A stretch of 19,304 bases of DNA from B4-G1 sp964393895 (GTDB lineage Bacteria > Chloroflexota > Anaerolineae > B4-G1), in contig CAYMWP010000091.1 of the NCBI GenBank assembly GCA_964393895.1, positions 1 through 19,304 on the forward strand. Direction: 5' to 3'. The notes beneath the pieces were generated by a model, which saw only the letters and a program-made list of their open reading frames with translations, made no database searches and was not told the DNA's origin. Position numbers and translations under genes: made by a program. Numbering within the stretch: the stretch's first letter is position 1; each line of letters opens with the position of its first letter. This document shows positions 1 to 6,595 of this stretch, piece after piece.

Positions 1-125
1 CGCGCCTGCCGTGCCTCGATTATGAGAATTTGGATCTACTGAGTCTGCAAAAACCCAGCCCCCGTCCTCGCTGTTTCTCGTAAAACTAATGACGCCGTAA
101 GAGTTTGGGACGCTAATCTCGACCA

Positions 126-159
126 TAAAAAGCGGGCGCGCGTATTCACGATCGCGCCC
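126..159 (-). terminator. Intrinsic terminator closing the minus-strand gene cluster
   Basis: Read on the minus strand, GGGCGCG (159-153) pairs perfectly with CGCGCCC (140-134). Three more base pairs form inside the loop, and the stem is followed by GC and a run of five T (131-127). It lies 38 bp after the stop codon of the PHP gene, so it is well placed to end the transcript that includes lpd and the phosphatase. In bases 1-125 I see no gene: one plus-strand frame is open from position 3 to a TAA at 81-83, but this is too short to call a gene end. Confidence 0.8.
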
Positions 160-196
160 TCATCTCAATTTTACCTCAAACTGACCGCTTGGCAAT

Positions 197-997
197 CTAA
201 ATCGGCACCCACACCACCCGCCGTCCCTCGAACGTTGCCAGCCGCGCGAACCCCGCCGTCCGCGCCATCTCTAGCGCCACGTCGAAGCACGCGCCGACGG
301 CGGTGGGAGTATGAGCGTCGGAGCCAAAGGTGAGAATCTCACCGCCCAACTCGCGGTACCAGCGCAATATCGGCAGCGAGGGACAAGGCTCCGGCTGTCC
401 CCGGTACAAGGCCGACGTATTAATCTCAATCCCCTTGCCCCGCTCGACGACGGAGCGCAAGGCGGCGCGGATCATGTCGGCGTATGGTTCCGCGCCATCG
501 TAGGGGTGGCCGAACTTGAGCGCGTCCCGCTTGATCAGGTCCAGGTGGGCCAGCACGTCGAAATCCCCTTCTGCGGCCAGGCGCACCACCTGCCGGAAGT
601 AAGCCTCGTAAGCCTGGCGCAGCGGTTGTTCAAAATACTCTTGCTCCCAAGCAGCTTGCAGCCCCTCTGCGTAGTGAGCCGAGCCGAGGACAAAGTCGAA
701 CTCGCCCGCTGCCAGCGTCTCTTCTGTCTCCTGGACAAAGATGTGCGGCTCGCCCATTTCCACGCCGGCGCGGATGGTCAGCCGATGGCCATAGCGGGCG
801 CGGCAGCGTTCGATCTCGGCCAGGTACTCAACCGGGCGAAAGTGACCGGGGGGATCAACGGGGCCAAAGTCGGCGTGGTCGGTGAAAGCGATCTCGCTCA
901 GTTCGCGAGAAATGGCCGCCTCGCAGGAGGCCGCCATTTCGCTCTCGCTGTCGCAGGAAAAACGGGTATGAACGTGATAATCGGCCAGTGAGATCAA
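197..997 (-). CDS. PHP-domain phosphatase, histidinol-phosphatase (HisK/HisJ) family
   Basis: This 266-residue protein is of the polymerase-and-histidinol-phosphatase (PHP) fold, a metal-dependent phosphoesterase. The ordered metal-ligand motifs are visible: DYHVH (His8, His10) near the N-terminus, FTDHADF (Asp40-His41), GVEMG (Glu80), GSAHY (His108), LAHLD (His151), EINTSA and GSDAH (Asp227, His229). Length and motif spacing fit HisK-type histidinol-phosphatases, which dephosphorylate L-histidinol phosphate in histidine synthesis. No his genes are adjacent, so another phosphoester substrate is possible. The frame stays open upstream into lpd, but that N-terminal stretch is not family-like. 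I chose the TTG at 997-995: it overlaps the lpd stop as TTGA, has a GGGAAGG-like ribosome site upstream, and places the HxH motif where it is expected. Translational coupling to lpd is likely. An intrinsic terminator follows. Confidence 0.85.
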   Translation of the reverse strand: MISLADYHVHTRFSCDSESEMAASCEAAISRELSEIAFTDHADFGPVDPPGHFRPVEYLAEIERCRARYGHRLTIRAGVEMGEPHIFVQETEETLAAGEFDFVLGSAHYAEGLQAAWEQEYFEQPLRQAYEAYFRQVVRLAAEGDFDVLAHLDLIKRDALKFGHPYDGAEPYADMIRAALRSVVERGKGIEINTSALYRGQPEPCPSLPILRWYRELGGEILTFGSDAHTPTAVGACFDVALEMARTAGFARLATFEGRRVVWVPI

Positions 998-2397
998 AAG
1001 TGTATCGCCTTCCCAAACACCCCGTGCGCAGCCTCCATCAGCGCCTCGCTCAACGTGGGGTGGGCGTGCACCGTGCGCGCAATCTCTTCCGGCGTCAGTT
1101 CCCAATCGCGGGCCAGCACCAGCTCTGGCAGCAACTCGGTCACCTCCGGCCCGACCAGATGGCCTCCCAACATCTCACCGCTGCTTGCTGCGGCCACGAT
1201 CTTGACAAAGCCATCGTAATCGCCCCAACCCAGCGCCTTGCCGTTAGCCCGGAAGGGGAACTTGCCGACTCTCACCTCGTACCCACGTTCGACCGCCTGC
1301 GCCTCGGTGAGGCCAAAGCTGGCTACCTGCGGGTGACAATAGGTGCAACGCGGCATAGCCTCATAGTCCAATTTGACGGTCTCCACTCCGGCGATGGTCT
1401 CCGCCGCCACAATACCCTGGGCCGAGGCGACGTGGGCCAGCGCAAGTTTCCCCGTCACGTCACCGACAGCATAGACGCTGCCGCCGGTGCGGGCCACGTC
1501 GGTGCACATTCCATCGTCCACCACGACGCTGCCCCGCTCTAGCCGCACGCCAATCTCTTTCAGCCCCAACCCCTCGCTGTTGGGCCGCACCCCGATGGCG
1601 ATGAGCGCCCGCTCGGCCTCCAGCGTTTGCTCCCCCTCGCCGTTGGTCACGCTCACCCGCACCCCATCGCCGGTCGTCTCGATCCTCTGGACGCGAGTAG
1701 ATGTCAAGAGTTGGACCTTGCGTCGTTTGAAGGCGCGCTCCACCTCCTGGCTGACCTCCTCGTCCTCCAGCGGCAGCGCGCGCGGCAGCATCTCGACGAT
1801 GGTGATCCGAGCACCGTAGGCGGCCCAGATGTGGGCGAACTCCATCCCAATCGGCCCGGCCCCAACGATGACGGCGGAAGCGGGCAGGTCGCGCAGCACG
1901 ATGGCCTCTCGATAGGTCAGCACCCGCTCGCCGTCCACCTCGATGCCGGGGATAGCGCGCGCCCGCCCGCCGGTAGCGACGATGATGTTGCGCGTCTCCA
2001 CCGTGCGCGCGCCGCCCTCGTTTAGCTTCACCTCGACCACGCCGGGCGACCTCAGCACGGCGCTCCCCTCGATCACCGCGACCTTGTTCTTGCGCATCAG
2101 CGCCCCGACGCCCTTGACCAATCGTTCGGATACTTTGCGGCTGCGGGCCACTGCCGCGCCAAAATCGGCCTCGAACCCCGCGACGGTAAAACCAAACTCC
2201 TTACCACGCCCTAGCAAAGAGATGACCTCGGCGTTGCGCAGGAGCGACTTGGTCGGAATGCAGCCCCAGTTGAGGCACACGCCTCCCAGGCGCTCTTTCT
2301 CGACCAGGGCGACCTTTAGTCCCAGTTGGGCGGCGCGGATGGCGGCCACGTAGCCGCCCGGTCCCGCACCGATGATGGTGACGTCGTAAGTATTCAT
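994..2397 (-). CDS. lpdA: Dihydrolipoyl dehydrogenase (E3 flavoprotein)
   Basis: This 467-residue class I pyridine-nucleotide disulfide oxidoreductase reoxidises dihydrolipoyl groups of 2-oxoacid dehydrogenase or glycine cleavage complexes, using FAD and NAD+. Visible motifs in order: FAD-binding GAGPGGYVAA (residues 10-19), the redox disulfide GGVCLNWGC (Cys41, Cys46), NAD-binding VGAGPIGMEFA, the second FAD motif YAVGDVTG, and C-terminal HAHPTLSE (His446/Glu451), the catalytic pair of the partner subunit. Length is normal for the family. A GTG six codons further upstream is in frame, but the GGGAGGGAA ribosome site lies just before the ATG at 2397, so the ATG is used. No E1 or E2 gene is adjacent. 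Its stop overlaps the next gene's TTG start (TTGA), indicating coupling to the PHP phosphatase. A candidate promoter sits in the 85-bp gap upstream. Confidence 0.95.
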   Translation of the reverse strand: MNTYDVTIIGAGPGGYVAAIRAAQLGLKVALVEKERLGGVCLNWGCIPTKSLLRNAEVISLLGRGKEFGFTVAGFEADFGAAVARSRKVSERLVKGVGALMRKNKVAVIEGSAVLRSPGVVEVKLNEGGARTVETRNIIVATGGRARAIPGIEVDGERVLTYREAIVLRDLPASAVIVGAGPIGMEFAHIWAAYGARITIVEMLPRALPLEDEEVSQEVERAFKRRKVQLLTSTRVQRIETTGDGVRVSVTNGEGEQTLEAERALIAIGVRPNSEGLGLKEIGVRLERGSVVVDDGMCTDVARTGGSVYAVGDVTGKLALAHVASAQGIVAAETIAGVETVKLDYEAMPRCTYCHPQVASFGLTEAQAVERGYEVRVGKFPFRANGKALGWGDYDGFVKIVAAASSGEMLGGHLVGPEVTELLPELVLARDWELTPEEIARTVHAHPTLSEALMEAAHGVFGKAIHF

Positions 2398-2431
2398 TGT
2401 GTCATTCCCTCCCACTCGTCAAACGTGGCTG

Positions 2432-2460
2432 AGTGTACCACGAGGATGAAAACAGGACAA
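2432..2460 (-). promoter_or_regulatory. Candidate sigma70-type promoter for lpd
   Basis: On the minus strand, TTGTCC (2460-2455) and TACACT (2437-2432) are separated by exactly 17 bp, each matching the consensus at four of six positions. The predicted transcription start falls about 25-30 bp before the lpd ATG, leaving room for the GGGAGGG ribosome site. It would give lpd and the PHP gene an entry point separate from the upstream glycosyl genes. Two isolated CGTSAAA-like heptamers (2417-2430) lie between it and the gene. Confidence 0.45.
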
Positions 2461-2482
2461 GCGTGGAGACCCTTCGGGTTTT

Positions 2483-4384
2483 CTATTGCTCAACCTCCAC
2501 GTTACCCAGGGAGACGTGATCGCCCACCGGCTTGTCACCCAGGAGCACGGGCAACCGTTCGCCGCTGACAAGGTGATACAGACCAACGACGAGGACGTAA
2601 CGACCGGGCGGCAAGTCAGGCGGGAGAGATAGGCCGTACCTGTCGGTCACGAACTGGCCCGGCTGCCAGGTGTCGGTGAGCCACAGGTCATCACCAGGCT
2701 CGGTGTCGCGCTGGGTGACCAGCCGTCCCGCGTCGTCGAGCAGTTGGACGGTGACTTTGTACCGTTCGGCGATGGCGGCCTGGGCCTCCCAAAACAGCGT
2801 CACGGGTAACGTGTCGCCGGGAGCGAGCCGGTCGCGCGCTAACGCATACCCATTCAGCCCAATCGCTTCGCCGAAGCGGGCGTCCAGCGCGACGACAGGT
2901 TCCTCCGGCAGCGGGGCCACCCCGTAGGTCGCCAGACGCACGCGCCCATACCAGCGATCGCCGGTCTTGTAGGCATTGTTCGCCAGCCAGGTCTCGATGA
3001 GCCGTTGGGGGTCAGATTCGGCGTCGCCCCAGTAGAGCAAAAAGAGCCGCCGGTACTGTTCGACGAGCGGGGCGAGAAACTCGTCGGTCGCGCTTGGGTC
3101 AGGATGGTAAGGGGCCGGATAGACGTCGCGGTCGGGATAGTAGTAGGTAAAGACCTCCCACTGGTTGGGAGCATTCAGGATGATGGCGTCGTGAGGGCAC
3201 GAGATGGCCGCAATGTCAGAAGCGAGATGGCGGTAATCGTCGCGGAAATACGTGGGGTCAAAGTAGAGGTTGTGGAGAGAGGGGGACGTGAGGGCTGTGA
3301 GGGCAAGAGTGAGGAGAGCGTAAAACGTGAAACGTGAAACGTCAAAAGCCAAACGTGAGATGTGGGCCAGGTTTTCGATGCCGTGGGCGAGGAGGATGTG
3401 GAATGATGGAAGGACAACTATCAGAAATTTGAGCCAGGCGGGCTTGTAGAGGTCAAAGGTAAAAATAAAGGTGACGGGGAGCAGCAGGTAGAGAGCGACG
3501 GCGGTGACGCCGAACCGGCTCAGGCGGTCCGTCCCCTGTGGCCACAGCCCCACGAGCAACAGCGCCCCCGTCACGACGAGGGTGGCCGTTGCCTCTCCAA
3601 CCGGAAGTGTGATGCCGACGGTGAGCACGCGCAGTACGTCCAAGAGCGCGCTTCCCAATTCATACTCCTGTCCGGCCGGCGACCAGCCGGTGACGCTTCC
3701 CAGTGCAATGGGCAGCCACGGCAGGTAGAGAGCGGCGATCGCAGCCTGTGTCCCGGCCCACAACGCCAGCCAGCGCCAGCGACCCTCGGAGCGGCGCGCT
3801 ACAGCCAGCCACCACAAGCCAAAGATGGCATTGTGGGCGAGCAGGACGAAGGGAAAGGCATAGTGAGTGTAGAGCCCGGCGACACTGATGAGGACGTAGG
3901 GTGCAAGAGACAGGAGACGTGAAGCGTCAAGCGTCAAACGTAAAGCGTGGATGGCAAAGAGGCTAGATGCAGCGGAGAGGGCGGCCAGGAGCGCGTACAT
4001 GCGCGCCTCCTGCGAGTAGTAGACGGCCAGGGGCGCAAGCGCTCCCAGGAAAGCGGCCATCAGGCCAACGGACTCACCGAAGAGACGACGGCCCAGCAGG
4101 TAGGTAAAGGCAACGGTCGCCACACCCGCCGCGACGGAGAGGGAGCGCAGCGCGAACTCGCTCTGACCAAACAGCGCCCGCCAGTAGTGGAGCAGCAGAT
4201 AGTAACCGGGCGGGTGAATGTCGCCCGCGGCCCCTTCCAAGATCAGGTCGAGTGATCGTTCGGCAATGCGGGCCGAGTTGCCCTCGTCGTTCCAGAACGA
4301 TTGAGCGTCGAGGCGGTAGAAGCGGAGAAAGAAAGCGAGAAGCAGGGTGATGAGGAGTAGGGAGCGGGAGGCGGGTCGTCTCAT
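2483..4384 (-). CDS. PMT/GT39-like polytopic membrane glycosyltransferase with C-terminal beta-sandwich tail
   Basis: A 633-residue membrane protein. After an N-terminal helix (about residues 8-20) comes the acidic motif SFWNDEGNSA (Asp33-Glu34), where PMT/ArnT-type GT-C enzymes carry catalytic acidic residues in the first external loop. HPPGYY (57-62) and YYSQEARMY follow, also characteristic. Many hydrophobic segments run to about residue 365. The last 150 or so residues are soluble and beta-rich (PGDTLPVTLFWEAQ, LPPGRYVLVVGLYH), a tail I associate with Chloroflexota glycosyltransferases. It probably transfers a sugar from a polyprenyl-phosphate donor outside the membrane; the acceptor is unknown. 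The start is the ATG at 4384, which overlaps the upstream stop as ATGA; a longer in-frame start at 4426 lies inside the previous gene. Two degenerate heptamer arrays are read through in frame, at about residues 145-156 and 342-356. Confidence 0.8.
   Translation of the reverse strand: MRRPASRSLLLITLLLAFFLRFYRLDAQSFWNDEGNSARIAERSLDLILEGAAGDIHPPGYYLLLHYWRALFGQSEFALRSLSVAAGVATVAFTYLLGRRLFGESVGLMAAFLGALAPLAVYYSQEARMYALLAALSAASSLFAIHALRLTLDASRLLSLAPYVLISVAGLYTHYAFPFVLLAHNAIFGLWWLAVARRSEGRWRWLALWAGTQAAIAALYLPWLPIALGSVTGWSPAGQEYELGSALLDVLRVLTVGITLPVGEATATLVVTGALLLVGLWPQGTDRLSRFGVTAVALYLLLPVTFIFTFDLYKPAWLKFLIVVLPSFHILLAHGIENLAHISRLAFDVSRFTFYALLTLALTALTSPSLHNLYFDPTYFRDDYRHLASDIAAISCPHDAIILNAPNQWEVFTYYYPDRDVYPAPYHPDPSATDEFLAPLVEQYRRLFLLYWGDAESDPQRLIETWLANNAYKTGDRWYGRVRLATYGVAPLPEEPVVALDARFGEAIGLNGYALARDRLAPGDTLPVTLFWEAQAAIAERYKVTVQLLDDAGRLVTQRDTEPGDDLWLTDTWQPGQFVTDRYGLSLPPDLPPGRYVLVVGLYHLVSGERLPVLLGDKPVGDHVSLGNVEVEQ
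3319..3360. repeat. Degenerate 7-bp tandem repeat, CGTSAAA family, in-frame in the glycosyltransferase gene
   Basis: Six consecutive heptamers read on the plus strand: CGTAAAA, CGTGAAA, CGTGAAA, CGTCAAA, AGCCAAA, CGTGAGA. The gene runs on the minus strand, where the array encodes the SRLAFDVSRFTFYAL-type peptide just before a membrane segment. Because 7 is not a multiple of 3, the peptide period is seven residues. Confidence 0.85.
3918..3952. repeat. Degenerate 7-bp tandem repeat, CGTSAAG family, in-frame in the glycosyltransferase gene
   Basis: Five consecutive heptamers on the plus strand: CGTGAAG, CGTCAAG, CGTCAAA, CGTAAAG, CGTGGAT. On the minus strand they encode HALRLTLDASRL, in a linker between hydrophobic segments of the same glycosyltransferase as the array at 3319. 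Motif strand and family are the same. Confidence 0.85.
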
Positions 4385-6072
4385 CGCCGGATAATCGAGA
4401 GCCAGAGTGCAACGAGGCTTGGGCAAACTATACCCAAGACGAGCCAGATAGGTGGTCGCCAGGGAGAGCTAACGACGAGCGCGTCCACCCCAACCTCGCC
4501 CGAGACGGCGGTCAACGTGACCTCGTGGCGTCTCTGTTGCCAGCCGCGTACCAGGCGCACCGGTTGCCCGCCGAGTGAGATGCGCTTAGCGGCGACGCCG
4601 TCCACGCTCACTTCGATCTCGCCCGCACCGGGGCCGGGCACCAGCGTCAGGGAGGCGCCCTCATACGCGAGGCTCACCCTCGCACCAGTCACCGTCGCCT
4701 GCTGGTAGGCGCCCAGCATCGCCGCCAATTCTCGCCGACTCGCCGACTCGCTGGCTCGTACCGTCTCCCACCCACCCTCGTACTCCAACGCCCAATGATC
4801 CTCCTGGTGTGTGCCAGGGTAGAGCGCCGGAACGAGGTTGGCCGTATACTCGCGCAGCGCCTCGTAGACCGGCATGGGAGTGAAATCCGGCTCGACCATG
4901 CGAAAGTAGTACATGGCCTGATCACGCTCGGCGTCAGAGGCCCGCTTAAAGAACCAAAAGTTGACCACGCCCACCCAGGGCCACTCTTCCATCGCCCGCT
5001 GGTAGGCCAACACCGCGTAGCGCGCCTGCTGCTCCGGGGTCACTTGGCCGTACCCACCCCATCCTCCAATGCCCGTCGGGTCGTCCGGCACGGCGTTCGA
5101 GTTCATCTCGCTGATCCACACCGGCTTGTGCGCGTCACCATTGGCGACCATTATCTCGCGGACATAGACCGGGCGGGAAAAGCTGATGTTGAGAGGCCGC
5201 AAGCGGTGGTCGGTGGGGCCAGACCAGAGCATGTAATCGTTGACGGCCATGACATCGAAACAGTCGCCAGCGCCGGCGTCGTACATGCGTTGGAGAAAGA
5301 CAAACTCGTTCAGGCCCAACGCCGGCCCAGGCCCAGGGTGAAGCGAGACGGTGGGAGCCAGAGCACCGCTGACGATGGCGGCGCTGGGGTCGGCCTCCTT
5401 GGCGCGCCGGTAGCCTTCGCATAAGAGCCGCGTGTACCCCTCTGGATCAACCGGATGCTCCCCCCATTCAGGGTAGATGTTGGGCTCGTTCCACAGTTGG
5501 TAATAGCGCACCCGGCCCCGGTAGCGAGAAACAACGGCAGCGACGTAATCGCCCCAGTCGGCCAGGTCATCGGGAGGAGCATAGGCGCCGGCAGCGTCGC
5601 CTGCGGCGCGGCTCCAGGCGGGAGGGTTGCTCAAGCGCGGGACGATTTCCAGCCCGTACTGCTCGGCCAGATTCACGATGTTATCGTACTTTTCCCAGGC
5701 GGAGCGATGAGGTTCGTGCCGCCGGTCCTCAAAATCGCCCTTGCCGTGGATCTCGATATCCTCCCAGGGGAACTCTTGGCGCAGCCAGTGGAAGCCGGCG
5801 TCGGCGATCATTTGCAATGCGCGCTCACGCTTCTCCGGTTCCACCTCCTGCTCCAGGAAGACGTTGATACCAAAGGGGTTGACGCCAGCGTGGGCTACCA
5901 GTGCGTCGGGGGCCACGCGCGGTTGGGGACGGAGATAGTCGGCTGCCAATTGCCCCATCCCGCGCGCCTGGGGCAGCAACTCCTCCTCGCCGGTGTAATA
6001 GAAGAAAGGAGATCGGCAAGAGAATAGGGCCAGCAGTGAAGTGACGACCAGGGCGAGAATCGGCTTACGCAT
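4381..6072 (-). CDS. Membrane-anchored GH-A clan glycoside hydrolase (GH39/GH5-like)
   Basis: A 563-residue exported protein. It begins with a short signal (MRKPILALVVTSLLALFSC); Cys19 might be lipidated, but Phe at -2 is atypical of a lipobox. A TIM-barrel follows, with the acid/base motif QLWNEPNIY (Glu196) after one strand and the nucleophile motif VWISEMNSN (Glu322) about 126 residues later. This spacing and these motifs define clan GH-A retaining glycosidases; the nearest families by eye are GH39 and GH5. Residues about 430-535 form a beta-rich accessory domain, and a C-terminal hydrophobic helix (about 541-560) ending in IIRR should anchor it in the membrane with the catalytic domain outside. 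Its stop overlaps the glycosyltransferase start (ATGA), so the two are translationally coupled and probably act on the same cell-surface glycan. The substrate cannot be read from sequence. No strong ribosome site precedes the start; coupling to the gene 11 bp upstream is possible. Confidence 0.8.
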   Translation of the reverse strand: MRKPILALVVTSLLALFSCRSPFFYYTGEEELLPQARGMGQLAADYLRPQPRVAPDALVAHAGVNPFGINVFLEQEVEPEKRERALQMIADAGFHWLRQEFPWEDIEIHGKGDFEDRRHEPHRSAWEKYDNIVNLAEQYGLEIVPRLSNPPAWSRAAGDAAGAYAPPDDLADWGDYVAAVVSRYRGRVRYYQLWNEPNIYPEWGEHPVDPEGYTRLLCEGYRRAKEADPSAAIVSGALAPTVSLHPGPGPALGLNEFVFLQRMYDAGAGDCFDVMAVNDYMLWSGPTDHRLRPLNISFSRPVYVREIMVANGDAHKPVWISEMNSNAVPDDPTGIGGWGGYGQVTPEQQARYAVLAYQRAMEEWPWVGVVNFWFFKRASDAERDQAMYYFRMVEPDFTPMPVYEALREYTANLVPALYPGTHQEDHWALEYEGGWETVRASESASRRELAAMLGAYQQATVTGARVSLAYEGASLTLVPGPGAGEIEVSVDGVAAKRISLGGQPVRLVRGWQQRRHEVTLTAVSGEVGVDALVVSSPWRPPIWLVLGIVCPSLVALWLSIIRR

Positions 6073-6083
6073 CGCGCCGCAAT

Positions 6084-6443
6084 TCAGTCCGCCTCCACGA
6101 CCAGCGCCGCTATAGGCCCAGGAATTTTGTCCGACCTCAAATAGGCCCGCACTTCCTCGCGGCTTTTCTCAAATTCACTCACCAGTTCCCTATCAGAACC
6201 CTTAAAGCCAGATGCAGAACGGCAAGCGCAAGTGCAGCAGCCCAACGAAGCACGATAGCTATCCAGGTCACAAGTGAGGCAACTCCCCAGTCTGATCATC
6301 ATCAATGAGAAAGCCAACACGTCCTCGTGACCATCGGGGAGCGAGGCGACGTGGGCGACCAATTCTTCCCACTCGGATTCGCGCAGCTCGCGTAACTGGG
6401 TGATGCAACGGGGCGGAAAAAGGATCTCGCTATCAGGGTACAT
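6084..6443 (-). CDS. Cysteine-rich small protein of unknown function
   Basis: I do not recognise a named family. The 119-residue product is soluble and helical, without a signal peptide. It has seven Cys, six of them clustered as CLTC (55, 58), then ten residues, then CC, C and C (69, 70, 72, 74). This arrangement suggests a metal site or a redox cluster. The surrounding sequence (HEDVLAFSLMMIRLG before, GSDRELVSEFEKSREEVRAYL after) looks conserved rather than random. The start is ATG 6443. A GTG at 6488 is in frame, but it lies upstream of the predicted transcription start from the promoter at 6479-6507, so it is unlikely to be used. The gene is first in a run with the glycoside hydrolase, 11 bp downstream. 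The assignment as a real gene rests on position, codon usage and the Cys pattern. Confidence 0.7.
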   Translation of the reverse strand: MYPDSEILFPPRCITQLRELRESEWEELVAHVASLPDGHEDVLAFSLMMIRLGSCLTCDLDSYRASLGCCTCACRSASGFKGSDRELVSEFEKSREEVRAYLRSDKIPGPIAALVVEAD

Positions 6444-6478
6444 TGTTTCACATATCCTTTTGAGACTTTGATGCTGCA

Positions 6479-6507
6479 ATGATAACACAAAAGCGTCCCA
6501 ATTTCAA
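6479..6507 (-). promoter_or_regulatory. Strong sigma70-type promoter for the cysteine-rich protein / glycoside hydrolase operon
   Basis: On the minus strand TTGAAA (6507-6502) and TATCAT (6484-6479) are 17 bp apart, each five of six to consensus. The predicted transcript starts near 6472, about 29 nt before the ATG at 6443, with an AAAGGA-like ribosome site between. It separates this operon from glnA. Confidence 0.65.
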
Positions 6508-6528
6508 GGATTCCGCAAGCGTTTACGC

Positions 6529-6572
6529 GAACAGCACCCTTTCTCCTCGTATCGGGAGCAAGGGCGCTGTTC
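6529..6572 (-). terminator. Long stem-loop after glnA (terminator or 3' end stabiliser)
   Basis: In the minus-strand RNA, GAACAGCGCCCTT pairs with AAGGGTGCTGTTC (13 bp including one G-U). The helix continues after a single mismatch with CTCC/GGAG and closes on an 8-nt loop. It begins 24 bp past the glnA stop. No T-run follows, so classic intrinsic termination is doubtful; it may protect or process the glnA 3' end. A small palindrome, GCGTTTACGC, sits directly beside it. Confidence 0.6.
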
Positions 6573-6595
6573 TCCAACGACAGCCCGCCGCGCTT

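Noticed and set aside
311..991. Plus-strand open frame of 226 codons
   Set aside because: It is antisense to the PHP phosphatase, whose metal-binding motifs are complete. No ribosome site or family similarity supports the plus frame.
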